Part shown: positions 43,790 through 55,436 of the stretch, in pieces
How the letters are laid out: each line of letters starts with the position of its first letter
How positions within the stretch are numbered: the first letter of the stretch is position 1
NCBI GenBank assembly: GCA_949825065.1
Contig: OX463864.1
Span: 18,613,327 to 18,677,326, forward strand
DNA from: Odontocerum albicorne
Lineage: Eukaryota; Arthropoda; Insecta; Trichoptera; Odontoceridae
Direction of reading: 5' to 3'
DNA: 64,000 bases
Notes under the pieces: generated by a model
What the model saw: the letters and a program-made list of their open reading frames with translations, nothing else
Database searches by the model: none
What the model was told of the DNA's origin: nothing
Made by a program: the position numbers and the translations under genes

Positions 43790-43905
43790 AAATGAACCAG
43801 GCATGTTACAAGAACCAGGCATGTTACAAGAACCTGGCATGTTACAAGAACCAGGCATGTTACAAGAACCAGGCATGTTACAAGAACCAGGCATATTACA
43901 TATTA
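43790..43905. repeat. tandem array of 18-bp units, six copies
   Basis: Unit AACCAGGCATGTTACAAG, nearly perfect. Multiple of three, so the open frames across it are an artefact. Confidence 0.92.
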
Positions 43906-44084
43906 CAAGTAAATTATAACACTCTCATTGTGTACAGAGGAGAAATACGACGCAGACAAGCTGCAAATACTGAACCTTCTTCCTCCATATGTAATAGGGT
44001 ATACCTATAAAAATTGGCTTACACAGTTATCTCTGGTGTCAATTATCTTAACCCACCACTCTATATTCTGCCTTATACGAGATT

Positions 44085-44295
44085 ATACTTTTCGCAAGTA
44101 ATATATATTCAGATTCAGACACCTGGCGAATTTATTTCCATGTGGTAATATCTTCAAACTGATCAGAAAGGTGTTAAAAAGGCCTTAAGTGAAATCCAGA
44201 CTGGAACTCTTTTTAATAAAATTGAGCACCAACAAGAATCGAACTCGTAAACATCAAATTAGAAAACAGATGTCCTATCTACTACTAGACAAATA
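44085..44295 (-). mobile_element. tRNA-derived SINE family 1, degenerate copy
   Basis: The body TTAAGGCCTTTTTAACACC and the head remnant CGAGTTCGATTCTTG (B-box) are recognisable on the minus strand; the A-box has decayed. Confidence 0.65.
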
Positions 44296-44360
44296 ATCAA
44301 AGAAGCACAAGATGTCTTATATTTGAAGTATGATGATGAATTTATCGTCGAAATACTCAC

Positions 44361-44502
44361 ACGACTTGAAGCGGATGACCTGCATCTTGGTCGGGTCGGA
44401 AGGAGCGCTAGGACCTGCCTTGTTTACGGCGATGACGCGGAACTGGTACTCGCTGCCCTCTGGAAGATCTGTCACCTTGCCCGAAAGCTGACTTCCAGGC
44501 AC
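44361..44502 (-). CDS. bt: exon 12: second half of Fn3 domain 4
   Basis: Encodes VPGSQLSGKVTDLPEGS, YQFRVIAVNKAGPSAPSDPT and the linker MQVIRFKS. The reading frame of exon 13 requires the gtgagt donor at 44360 and not the overlapping gt two bases further on. Confidence 0.92.
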
Positions 44503-44599
44503 CTTAACAACAAAACATTAATTTTAGTACCAACACAAATTGGTGGTCGTGTGATTCCGTTTTATGTGCTACATGCGTCAAAATTGAGATTTTTTTGTT

Positions 44600-44925
44600 T
44601 TGAACTTTGATTATTTCCAACTAAAATAATTTTGAACATTGATTATTTCCAACTATAATAATTTTGAATTTTTGATTATTTCCAACTATAATAATTTTGA
44701 TTATTTCTAACTATAATAATTTTGATTATTTCCTACTATACTAATTTTTAATTTTGATTATTTCCAACTAAAATAATTTTGATTTTTTTCAACTATAATA
44801 AATTTGAATTTTGATTATTTCCAACTATAATAAATTTGAATTTTGATTATTTCCAACTATAATAAATTTTAATTTTGATTATTTCCAACTATAATAATTT
44901 TGAACTTCGATTATTTCCAAACCTA
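44600..44925. repeat. tandem array of about 31-37-bp units, ten copies
   Basis: Unit TTTTGATTATTTCCAACTAT plus AATAATTTTGAA with length variants. It begins about 100 bases upstream of the exon 12 acceptor on the gene strand. Confidence 0.88.
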
Positions 44926-44944
44926 GTTCTGTACAATTCGCACC

Positions 44945-45345
44945 TAATAATCTAATAATAATAATTAATCGTCGTCGTTGCTGGGCCTCCACGGTTCTTA
45001 GCCACCTGCTCCCAATCCTCAGGCGACCCCGCACAAAGTCAGCGACTCTCGCAGAAGATCCTTACAACGCTTTATCTGCCCACCAACACTTCCTTTGCCC
45101 ACTACTATCCCGTACAAGATGCGTTTTGGGAGCTTTTGATCGCCCATTTTTATCACATATCTGGCCCATCATAATTTCACCCTTACAACCATATCCTCTA
45201 TAGTATGGAGACATTTGTGACATGATCTCTCCAGTGGATCCAGCGAATTCGACGAAGAAGACGTTGGTGGAACATTTCAAGGCTTCGAATGTGCCTGCTT
45301 TATGTAACCCAAGGCTTAGACCCATAGAGAAATGTGGGGAAGCTT
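44945..45345 (-). mobile_element. LINE 3' end fragment
   Basis: The minus strand reads GKGSVGGQIKRCKDLLRESL and TLCGVA, matching the G-RS-GGQ-KR-KD-LK-SL tail of a LINE protein, with a trinucleotide-like (ATT) end. Earlier parts are frameshifted. Confidence 0.65.
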
Positions 45346-45674
45346 ATTATATTTCTCATTAAAACATCCAATAGTAATATACTTTTGTATATGTAATGGA
45401 AGAAAAACTAAAGATAATCGTATACTTAAAAGCATGTTGTGATCCATTGGTAGATCACGATCGACTGGTTGGGCACCTCTGCCCTAGGTATTAGGTAAAA
45501 CTTTTCTATAAAAAAATTGACTAAACCGTAGATAAACAGTTTTCTTCATCTTTCATGTGATCATCTCTCCCGCAGTGGGGTGCTTGTTTGCTACAACCTC
45601 TGGCACAGCCTGAAGGATCTTCTTCGTTACAAAATGTCCATGTAAATATTTGGTTAGTTTATTGATGCTCTCAC

Positions 45675-45835
45675 CTCTGTGGCATTCTCCCAGTCGGGTT
45701 TGTCCTTGGCCTTCTTCTGTATGATGTACTTCTCGATGGGCGCTCCATTGTCTGATGAAGGCGGATCCCATTTGATTTCGGCGCTGGAGTTATCGTGGTC
45801 GGCCACCACAACGTTACCGGGCTTCTCAGAAACAT
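45675..45835 (-). CDS. bt: exon 11: first half of Fn3 domain 4
   Basis: Encodes DVSEKPGNVVVADHDN, AEIKWDPPSSDNGAPIEKY and IIQKKAKDKPDWENATE. It ends on a codon boundary with donor gtgaga. Confidence 0.94.
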
Positions 45836-45962
45836 CTGTAATTACAAGAGTATCATGTATTTTTTGTTTAAACAAAAATAAAATCTTTTTTAAATAATCC
45901 ATCATCACTTTGGCTTCACAATTGTTTTTTGCCGACTCCACAACAGTGAGAAAAACTCTTAC

Positions 45963-46111
45963 CGAATGGATTCTTAGCAAGAGTAGCTTTCTCTGTCTCC
46001 AGAGGCTCGGAGTCGCCTTCGTCGTTAACGGCAGTGACGCGGAACTTGTATTCTGAGCCAGGGGTCAAGCCGCCCACGTCCAGTTCTAGAGGGCGGCGGT
46101 CGCCAGCGATT
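45963..46111 (-). CDS. bt: exon 10: second half of Fn3 domain 3
   Basis: Encodes IAGDRRPLELDVGGLTPG, YKFRVTAVNDEGDSEPLE and ends AKNPF plus one base, completed to Asp by exon 11 at a phase-1 intron. The following intron is the shortest here, 127 bp. Confidence 0.94.
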
Positions 46112-46199
46112 CTGGAAAAAAAGCAAGAATTGTAATTATCGTAATATATTTAAAAAACATGCTATTTTTTTAAACATAAATAAATACCATCATACTCTC

Positions 46200-46985
46200 T
46201 GTCGAGGGAGACAGAAAGGAGATAGTGCCAAACTTTCCTATCGCAACACAAATTTTCGTCTCTTCTACACCCTTCTACCTTCTCAAACAACTCCAATGAT
46301 TTCTCTGACTTTTTACATTTCCTTCTTTCATAACATCATAACAATTTGATCCAACAATATGTTAGTTTCTCGGTTTCCTTTACCACACCTTCTACTCAAA
46401 ATCGCAGCATATATTTATTTCGTTAATCTCTTTTCTTTAATTTGTTCTACATATCCAAACTAATCTTTAATCTGTTCTACATATCCAAACTAATCTTTAA
46501 TCTGTTCTACATATCCATACTAATCTTTAATTTGTTCTACATATCCAAACTAATCTTTAATTTGTTCTACATATCCAAACTAATCTTTAATTTGTTCTAC
46601 ATAACCAAACTAATCTTTAATATGTTCTACATATCCAAACTAATCTTTAATTTGTTCTACATATCCAAACTAATCTTTAATTTGTTTTACATATCCAAAC
46701 TAATCTTTAATTTGTTCTACATATCCAAACTAATCTCTAATTTATTCTTGGTCTTACTTTACCATACTTTCCACTTGCATTTGCACTGTATATTTGTTTT
46801 CTTACTCTTTCTTCAATGATTTACACCACGAGCCCGTACCATTTCAGAGTGATCTTCATCCTGTTCAATACATCAGCCTTAAGTTCACATCCGTCCCTAA
46901 CCATTTTATTCTGTATTCTATCATACATTGTCCCTCCATGTAATCATCTAAGAGCACGCATTCTACAGCATTTATTTGGCATTAA
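46200..46985 (-). mobile_element. LINE RT C-terminal fragment with internal minisatellite
   Basis: Shares with 27020-27495 the plus-strand landmarks CTTTCCTATC, CCACTTGCATTTGCACTGTA, CATACATTGTC and GCACGCATTCTACAGCATTTAT. Between the two halves lies an array of 30-bp units (46440-46745). Confidence 0.7.
46440..46745. repeat. tandem array of 30-bp units, ten copies
   Basis: Unit TTAATTTGTTCTACATATCC plus AAACTAATCT. Open on the plus strand as a 10-residue repeat; not taken as coding. Confidence 0.93.
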
Positions 46986-47010
46986 TAAAGATTTTTTTTT
47001 TAATACTCAC

Positions 47011-47152
47011 TTGCCGACGCGCACCCACTTTCCAGTTGCTAAGTCCATCTTTTCAATTTCGTACTCCTTGATGGGACATCCACCATCGTCTTCGGGCTTT
47101 TCCCATCCCAGCTTGCAGGATTTGGCCGTCACATCGGTAACCTTCAGTGGGC
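47011..47152 (-). CDS. bt: exon 9: first half of Fn3 domain 3
   Basis: Encodes GPLKVTDVTAKSCKLGWEKP, the GG-C-P-IKEYEIEKMD turn and GKWVRVG. It ends with two bases of a Lys codon before gtgagt. Confidence 0.93.
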
Positions 47153-47229
47153 CTGGTGAGGAAAAAATGTATTATCAATAATTTGAACAGTTTTTTTTAT
47201 GCTCGACAAGCTATACAGATTTTTTGCTT

Positions 47230-47710
47230 GTGTCGTCATAATGCTGTTTATTTATTAAACACTTCATTGTAAAAATAATCTGAAGGGCTTATTGCCAGAC
47301 AAAAGTAAATGAAGGAAGTAACATGGTCTCAAAGAAATATTTAAATGATATTTATGAACATGTACACAATAAAGGTATATGTGATATATCAACTATTAAA
47401 GGACAAGGGAATTATAGTGAAGATGAAAGAAAAATCGTGAACGAAACACTTTATACATGACTACAAATTAAGTTTTTTTTTTCAGTTGCTTCTTAAAGCA
47501 TGCCAATGACGGGGCTAATCTAGCATTGATTTGTAACTGGTTCCAGAGTCTCACTGCATGTACAGTAAAGGAATACGTAAAAAAAAGTGATGAACCGGAA
47601 AAGCCAATCTTTATTTGAGCGTAACGCAAGTCCATGATCGGAAAGACGCTGAAAATTTTCAGCGAAATAAGAGGAGTTGGTGGGACAGTTAAGGATATTA
47701 TACAATAGAG
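47230..47710 (-). mobile_element. LINE 3' end, LWNQLQTN family, third copy
   Basis: The same tail (GGGCTTATTGCCAGAC) and the block CTTAAAGCATGCCAATGACG and CCAGAGTCTCACTGCATG, more deleted than at 17430 and 25090. Confidence 0.72.
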
Positions 47711-47868
47711 ATACTAGCGTCTATTTCTCAAGTTCAACCAGTTCAGCTCGTTTTGGTACAAAGTGATGTGATCGTTTTTTCTGAGGTTAATTTTTTTTTA
47801 TGTTTTAGGTAAAATGCAAGCCTAGTTTACTGAGAACACGACAAATGAAAGGCAAAAACTTAAATCCA

Positions 47869-48177
47869 TCATAGTATAAATAGGCCGAAACCCATACGAT
47901 GGTTGTCGTCGAAGAAAGAATACGAGAATTGAATTTTGAATACAAGAGAGCGAGAGAGGAATACTTGGATTCTCTCCGAAAGTAATTCGAATTTTGTATC
48001 TCGGTGGGTCCGTGATACTGAACGAATTTTAAATACCTAGCTAACAATTTTTGAACTGGTGTAAAAGGGGACGATGTATAAATGATATATATAAACAAAT
48101 TTTACATTTATGAATATATATTTTCATAAATGTAGAATTTGTTTTACTTCCTTGAATATTTCACGGGTTGGAACTAG
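47869..48177 (+). mobile_element. non-autonomous Helitron, 309 bp, second copy
   Basis: Same length and orientation as 5347-5655. Starts TCATAGTATAAATAGG, ends GGAACTAG, and sits between A47868 and T48178. The hairpin before the end has one mismatch (CCTTGAATATTTCACGG). Few differences separate the two copies. Confidence 0.85.
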
Positions 48178-48234
48178 TATAAATTAAGTGTCCACATTAA
48201 AGCAATTGTTTTTATTTCGTTGTTTGTCTTGATT

Positions 48235-48335
48235 TTTAGGGTGTGGGCTGAAAAACATCTGATGTCCTAGCGGCCGGGCTCACCCTATATTGGTGGGGTG
48301 TATCTTGACCAGAGGGACGTTATGAGATGAGCCCA
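48235..48335 (+). repeat. retroposon tail family B, short copy
   Basis: GTGTGGGCTGAAAAACATCT, TATTGGTGGGGTGTATCTTG and GATGAGCCC. It stops before the polyA signal part. Confidence 0.65.
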
Positions 48336-48374
48336 TTATTTATTTTCATTCATTATAGTACGTAAACTTGTCGT

Positions 48375-50720
48375 CTATTTCTTATGTTCAACCAGTTCTA
48401 CATTAAGACTTAATATTTCTTATGTTCAACCAGTTCTACATTAAGACTTAATATTTATTATGTTCAACCAGTTCTACATTAAGACTTAATATTTCTCATG
48501 TTCAACCAGTTCTACATTAAGCTTAATATTTCTTATGTTCAACCGGTTCTACATTAAGACTTTATATGTCTTATATTCAATCAGTTCTACATTAAGACTT
48601 AATATTTCTTATGTTCAACCATTTCTACATTATGCTCAATATTTCATATTTTCAAACAGTTCTACATTAAGACTTAATATTTCTTATGTTCAACCAGTTC
48701 TACATTAAGACTTAATATTACTTATGTTCAACCAGTTCTACATTAAGACTTAATATTTCTTATGTTCAACCAGTTCTACATTAAGACTTAATATTTATTA
48801 TGTTCAACCAGTTCTACATTAAGACTTAATATTTCTCATGTTCAACCAGTTCTACATTAAGACTTAATATTTCTTATGTTCAACCATTCTACATTAAGAC
48901 TTAATATTTCTTATGTTCAACCAGTTCTACATTAAGACTTAATATTACTTATGTTCAACCAGTTCTACATTAAGACTAAATATTTCTTATGTTCAACCAT
49001 TTCTACATTATGCTCAATATTTCATATGTTCAAACAGTTCTACATTAAGACTTAATATTTCTTATGTTCAACCAGTTCTACATTAAGACTTAATATTTCT
49101 TATGTTCAACCAGTTCTACATTAAGACTTAATATTTATTATGTTCAACCAGTTCTACATTAAGACTTAATATTTCTCATGTTCAACCAGTTCTTCATTAA
49201 GCTTAATATTTCTTATGTTCAACCGGTTCTACATTAAGACTTTATATGTCTTATATTCAACCAGTTCTACATTAAGACTTAATATTTATTATGTTCAACC
49301 AGTTCTACATTAAGACTTAATATTTCTCATGTTCAACCAGTTCTACATTAAGCTTAATATTTCTTATGTTCAACCGGTTCTACATTAAGACTTTATATGT
49401 CTTATATTCAATCAGTTCTACATTAAGACTTAATATTTCTTATGTTCAACCATTTCTACATTATGCTCAATATTTCATATTTTCAAACAGTTCTACATTA
49501 AGACTTAATATTTCTTATGTTCAACCAGTTCTACATTAAGACTTAATATTACTTATGTTCAACCAGTTCTACATTAAGACTTAATATTTCTTATGTTCAA
49601 CCAGTTCTACATTAAGACTTAATATTTATTATGTTCAACCAGTTCTACATTAAGACTTAATATTTCTCATGTTCAACCAGTTCTACATTAAGACTTAATA
49701 TTTCTTATGTTCAACCATTCTACATTAAGACTTAATATTTCTTATGTTCAACCAGTTCTACATTAAGACTTAATATTACTTATGTTCAACCAGTTCTACA
49801 TTAAGACTAAATATTTCTTATGTTCAACCATTTCTACATTATGCTCAATATTTCATATGTTCAAACAGTTCTACATTAAGACTTAATATTTCTTATGTTC
49901 AACCAGTTCTACATTAAGACTTAATATTTCTTATGTTCAACCAGTTCTACATTAAGACTTAATATTTATTATGTTCAACCAGTTCTACATTAAGACTTAA
50001 TATTTCTCATGTTCAACCAGTTCTTCATTAAGCTTAATATTTCTTATGTTCAACCGGTTCTACATTAAGACTTTATATGTCTTATATTCAACCAGTTCTA
50101 CATTAAGACTTAATATTTCTTATGTTCAACCAGTTCTACATTAAGACTTAATATTTCTCATGTTCAACCAGTTCTACATTAAGCTTAATATTTCTTATGT
50201 TCAACCGGTTCTACATTAAGACTTTATATGTCTTATATTCAATCAGTTCTACATTAAGACTTAATATTTCTTATGTTCAACCATTTCTACATTATGCTCA
50301 ATATTTCATATGTTCAAACAGTTCTACATTAAGACTTAATATTTCTTATGTTCAACCAGTTCTACATTAAGACTTAATATTTCTTATGTTCAACCAGTTC
50401 TACTTTAAGACTTAATATTTATTATGTTCAACCAGTTCTACATTAAGACTTAATATTTCTCATGTTCAACCAGTTCTTCATTAAGCTTAATATTTCTTAT
50501 GTTCAACCGGTTCTACATTAAGACTTTATATGTCTTATATTCAACCAGTTCTACATTAAGACTTAATATTTCTTATGTTCAACCAGTTCTACATTAAGAC
50601 TTAATATTTCTTATGTTCAACCAGTTCTACATTAAGACTTAATATTTCTCATGTTCAACCAGTTCTACATTAAGCTTAATATTTCTTATGTTCCACCAGT
50701 TCTACATTAAGACTTCTTAT
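48375..50720. repeat. 2.3-kb array of 38-bp units with 831-bp higher-order period
   Basis: Unit TTAATATTTCTTATGTTCAA plus CCAGTTCTACATTAAGAC, about 62 copies. Variant units with TATGCTCAATATTTCAT lie at 48631, 49009, 49462, 49840 and 50293, spacing 378, 453, 378, 453. So blocks of about 22 units have been copied as a whole. Confidence 0.95.
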
Positions 50721-50724
50721 GTTC

Positions 50725-51020
50725 ATTTGATGTACATTAATTTTGTTCGACCTGTATCAAATGTACAAAAATAGGGTATATCATATGTACAAACAAGGTT
50801 TTCTAATTCCAAGGAACCTTTTCGATTATTCGAGTATATGTACAAACAAGTGCTGCTACTGCTAAGGAACCTTTTCAATTATAAGAGTATATGTACAAAC
50901 AAGTGTTTCCAATGTTAAGGAACCTTTTTGATTATTCGAGTATATGTACAAACAAGTGTTTCTAATGCTAAGGAACATTTTTGATTATTCGAGTATATCA
51001 TATGTACAAACAAGTGTTTT
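50725..51020. repeat. tandem array of about 60-bp units, four to five copies
   Basis: Unit with ATGTACAAACAAGTGTTTCT, AAGGAACCTTTTTGATTATT and CGAGTATAT. It ends about 60 bases from the exon 8 donor. Confidence 0.85.
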
Positions 51021-51081
51021 TAATACTAAGAAATTTCTTCTAGAGCTAAGGGACCAGAAAGTATTGTAAGACTTTACTAAC

Positions 51082-51278
51082 CTTGTGGTGGTGATGGTTT
51101 GGCCAGAACAGTGAGCTCCACTGTTTCGCTATCCTTGCCGTTGCAGTTCTCGGCCAGGAGAGTGTACTTGCCGGTGTCGCGGCGTACTGCGTTCACAATG
51201 GTGAACTCCGTATGATAGTCGACGTTCTTGATTTGGATGCGTTCTGTGTTCACCAGCTTGATATTGTCCCTCCATGAC
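51082..51278 (-). CDS. bt: exon 8: second half of Ig domain B
   Basis: Encodes SWRDNIKLVNTERIQIK, a D-T-G-K-Y motif and LLAENCNGKDSETVELTVL, then already runs into the Fn3 opening AKPSPPQG. The donor (gttagt) lies about 60 bp from a tandem array. Confidence 0.93.
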
Positions 51279-51750
51279 CTGTGCAACAATTAAAAAATTA
51301 AATCTTATCCGAAAAAGAAGGTTGATTGATATTCAAACTTAATTAATGTTATAATTTTTATAAAATACTGATACATTTCGTTTGATGTAAATATGCCCAG
51401 ATTTTGGCTGTTTCAATGCAATTGTGACTATATAAATTTATTGGCGAGAGTTGTAAAATCGCTAGAGCGGCTGCAGTATTGTAGTAGGCAACGTTGACTC
51501 AACTCAGCGAGCGTGGAAATAACGTCACATTTTAAAGCGAAAGGACTATCATAATTATGATTGTTTAGTTAGTTCTGTAGTTACCAGGCTTTTAAAATTA
51601 ATCCCCAACAAGTCGGACTTGTTGGGTTGCTTACATATAAATTACACTAGTGTAAGTCAGCTATTTCAGAACAGGTAATGAGACCGCTGATATAGGCTTT
51701 TTTGTGTTCTGTAGAATTGAGTAAACATTTAAGTCAGTAAAAAATAAACA

Positions 51751-52440
51751 CAGTGGAGTCCCGATTACCCAACCTAAACAGGATTGTGGGATAATCGAGA
51801 ATAACGGCTAATCCGAAACAGCTCGAAACAAGTTATTAAACTAAAAACATGTTGTTTAATTACTTTAAATCATTTGCCTGCTAAACAGAAGTATACCAGT
51901 ATTTTCAAACAGTATTTATCTTACATCGAAAATAATAAAAAATTTAAAAGAGTGCAATACTACTTGTTTATACAAAATTAAAAAAAAACATCTATACATT
52001 ACTACAGTACCCGGCGGTAAGTAATACACATCGGGCTTAAGAAAGAGACTGTCGGCCATAATCGGTTAACTTCGGCCTTGTAGAGCGTCGTCTCTGTCAT
52101 TCATACACGTGTTCCATCGCGATTTGTCAGTCGTTATCAAGTGCTTTTGCGCGACAGAGACGATGCTGTTCAAAGCCGAAGTAAACCGACTATGGTCGAC
52201 AGTCTCTTTCTTAAGCCCGATGTGTATTACTTACCGCCGGGTACTGCACGTATTTGTACATATATTCAGAAGTAAATGTTTAAACAAACTGCCATTGTTT
52301 GAAAAAGTGTGTAATTGCCATTGGTTTTTCAGCTTATGTGTTTTTTTGCAGGCAACATATTATTTTTTACATCTTTTCTATTGAGGGTTGGATAATCCAA
52401 AATATCAAATAATAAGGTCAGATAAGCAGGACTCTATTGT
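51751..52440. mobile_element. pogo/Tigger-like non-autonomous element
   Basis: Left end CAGTGGAGTCCCGATTACCC and right end CAGGACTCTATTG are inverted and of the Tigger type; the inner parts also mirror (GGATAATCGAG and GGTTGGATAATCC). No transposase. A palindromic element sits inside. Confidence 0.7.
52005..52246. mobile_element. 242-bp palindromic element nested in the Tigger-like element
   Basis: CAGTACCCGGCGGTAAGTAA and its mirror TTACTTACCGCCGGGTACTG are the ends of two arms of about 92 bases, close to 90% alike by eye, around a loop of about 50. It encodes nothing. Confidence 0.8.
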
Positions 52441-52865
52441 AAATTAAGTTGTTTGAACTCCAAGCCTTAAGGCCACTTCATTAATATATTTCTTGCACTG
52501 TTTTTCTTTATCTCGACTTATGTTGAACCTTAAGTCCGTCGTCACTACTATTCTTTCACACTCCATCAGAGAAGTCGCTTTGGTCAGTATTTCTTTGTCA
52601 CTACGTGACGTCATGCTCACAAACCTTAAGTCCATCGTCACTACTATTCTTTCACACTCAAGTGTGTCACCATCAGAGAAGAAGTCGCTTTGGGCAGTAT
52701 TTCTTTGTCACTACGTGACGTCATGCTCAATGATGAAGGTTTCGATCTTCTATTGTAGATCACACTGGATGGGGATTTATTTTGTCCTCCATAAGAGCGT
52801 GGGTGGGAATCGAACTGTAAATTATGTATTGCTATTGAAATATATCTATATACAAGTCTTGAAAT
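52441..52865. repeat. dispersed repeat D with internal duplication
   Basis: CTTAAGTCCGTCGTCACTAC and TATTTCTTTGTCACTACGTG each occur twice within the repeat. A related copy lies at 55437-55745 with 56240-56335. The minus-strand translations of both copies share a pattern (EI...R-L...L-L-GVQT), so it may be a transposon-coded piece of unknown type. A two-copy motif GCAACGTTGACTCAACTCAG lies at 51485 and 52890. Confidence 0.55.
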
Positions 52866-53130
52866 TATGTTAGCTACTATCGTAGTATGCAACGTTGACT
52901 CAACTCAGCGAGCGCGGAATAGCGTCACCTTTTAAAGTGCAATAACTCCTTGTTATGATTTTTTAGTTAGTCCTCAACAAGACAGGTAGAAAACGATTGA
53001 TAAACCAGGGAAACATTTTAAATTTAGAATTTTATTTTACGAAAGAACAAAAATTGTGACGAATGACCAAATAAACAAATGTTTAATCTGTGATCTGAAA
53101 GACCTAAAAAAAAAACAGATATGTTCTCAC

Positions 53131-53239
53131 CAGTTCATATCTGGTGGAGGTTCACCGATGACGTCCACGGCCCACTTGTGTGTGCGACCAGCCTTGATGA
53201 CCACTGACTTCAGTGTGCTTCTGTCGATACGTGGTTTCA
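53131..53239 (-). CDS. bt: exon 7: first half of Ig domain B
   Basis: Encodes LKPRIDRSTLKSVVIKAGR and VDVIGEPPPDMNW. The exon ends after two bases of the Trp codon, the same split position as exon 32. Confidence 0.92.
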
Positions 53240-53621
53240 CTGCAAGGAGTAAGAAACAATAATAAATTGATTGACCCTACTTTCTTTTTTATTTATATTT
53301 TCTTATAATACGAGGCTTCAAAAAGATTTTTACAACTAAATGGCATAAGAAAAATAAAATTGAAAAAATTTAAGCAAATTTAGATGTTAAATTATAGAAG
53401 TGTATCCATTGTATCAAGTTTTTTCGGTATATTTTTCAAAGTATTTGATTTCAGTTTTGATGCCAACATTTCGAAACCTTTGCCGTTTTTATCTTCAGGG
53501 ATTGTTTGTAACCAATAAACTTCACCATTTTGATTAAGTCAAGTAATTACAAATAAGCCATGAAGATGAAAAGTACAACGTATTCGAAACAACCACGTCA
53601 AGTCAAACCATGTTGTACTAA

Positions 53622-54182
53622 AGGGTTTTTTAAATTGAGCGGTTTTTTTCATTCTAATATTTTTAATTCTTGAATAAAACGCACAATTTGCTTTGATTTC
53701 AAAAAACTTTTTATTGGTCATTGAAGTATAATGTATGACATTTAAACACAAAAAACAATATCCGCCAAATATCCACCTCTTGCAGCTCCACAGATGTCCA
53801 ATCTTTTGTCAAAAATTTCGATGACATTTTGGCATAATTGCGGTTCTAACTCACCAATAACGCAAATAATTTCGTCCTTCAGCTCAGGAATTGATCAGGG
53901 GTCATTCTCATAGATCTGGTTTTTCACGTAACTCTAGAGAAAATAGTCCGACGGTGTCAAATCGGCCAATTAACTTGGTGGCCAATTAATATCACTGTTT
54001 CCGGAGATAACAATACATAAAATAATTCAACAATTTGAACGCGTTGTTGTATTGCATACGACTCCATTTTTATAAATGTCATACATTATACTTCTCAAAT
54101 ATTACAAGACCCAGGCAAGTTTACTACGCCATCTATGTTTTATCCAAGAATTAAAAAAAAACTGCTCAATTTGAAAGACCTT
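53622..54182 (-). mobile_element. internally deleted mariner-like element, 561 bp, copy 2
   Basis: Inverted twin of 42904-43463 with the same ends and the same internal deletion. The minus strand again has the DYFL and VKNQI-like end of the transposase. The length differs by only one base. Confidence 0.85.
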
Positions 54183-54292
54183 TTACGAGCAGCTATAAGT
54201 ATTGGATTTTCTGTAACATTCATCCAGTCGAAAATGGAATTTCGTGATATTAATACTAGTCTAATAAATAAATGGGCATGATAGACACTTAC

Positions 54293-54443
54293 GGTTCCTG
54301 TGCTTGCAGAGATGGTTGTCTGTGGGTTGTGAAGCCTCTCCCACACCGGACTTGTTCACACCTCGGACTCTGAATTGGTATACCATCTTCTCCTTTAGAC
54401 TTTCAACCTTGTACTCTGTCTTGTTGTCGGTTGTCTTCACAAC
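54293..54443 (-). CDS. bt: exon 6: second half of Fn3 domain 2
   Basis: Encodes VVKTTDNKTEYKVESLKEK, then YQFRVRGVNKSGVGEASQPT and the linker HLCKHRN. The donor is gtaagt; one base is left for the first codon of the next Ig. Confidence 0.93.
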
Positions 54444-54786
54444 CTGAACAGAAATAAATATATAACGGTTAAGCATGCTGGAAATATGCGTTTATTTATA
54501 TTTTGTTTGTTCATCATTCATTTTGTCTACTTTTTATAATATTTTAGTAAAAATAAGAAAGGTTTTTCTTTAGATTTTTCAATTGTTGACAACGGAATGA
54601 ATTCACATACAGCTTACAAAGAATAATTCAACTTTCATCAAAGCTCCATAGATGGCAGTGATAATATTTTTCAATTATTGATTTAATACATATATCAACA
54701 CTTTGTAGGATACCTACGTCCATAAATAAATAAATAATTGTCAAATAAATAAATAATTGTCAAACATAATTTGTTGTCAAATAAAT

Positions 54787-55160
54787 TGTAAACATACAGG
54801 GTCAACGACCGATGAATCAAACTCTGAACTATTTACAATTGTCACATACTAGAAACGTCAACAATGTTTACTCACAAATAGTATTTACGTTCTGTCTCGC
54901 CGTCTCGGCAAATAAATATACTACCCGCTACACTAGTGCACGCGCAGGAGTGAGACAAAGTATATATTGCGAGCACATTCACTCACTACTATAAAATACC
55001 TACTGGTAGACAAATAAACATTATTATTCATCCAACTGTCAAGACTTGTTATTATTTACCCGCTATTCACTTTCACTTTTATCCGCATTCCTGAGTTTTA
55101 TATTTATTTTAAATACATATCAAAATCATCACGACGTATCAAGATAAGCAACTCGCTACA
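54787..55160 (+). mobile_element. gypsy-like LTR with start of internal region
   Basis: Begins TGTAAACATACAGGG and ends CTCGCTACA, followed by TTGATGACCCCGAACG, which resembles the primer-binding site after the LTR of many arthropod gypsy elements. CTATAAAATACC (promoter) and GACAAATAAACA (polyA signal) lie inside. About 140 bp of internal sequence with a short ATG frame follows (55161-55300), then it breaks off. Confidence 0.72.
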
Positions 55161-55436
55161 TTGATGACCCCGAACGAAAAGGAACGCAGAATTCGACTAA
55201 AACGAATATAGCGATGTCAACATCAACATCATCAGCACGTCCTAATAGGACACACACTACATTGGTAACGAACATCGCTACAACTTCATAGATGGCAATA
55301 TTGCAAATATTCTATTGATTTATTACAATACTTTCATAAATATTCCAAAGATGGCACTTTTTATATATTACTTTATCAAGTCTCTATAGACATCGTTATT
55401 GAAATATTACTATAATTTTGACTAAGAACCTTGATT

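Noticed and set aside
46442..46819. 125-codon plus-strand open frame rich in ISKLIFNLFY
   Set aside because: Product of a 30-bp tandem array within a LINE fragment, not a membrane protein.
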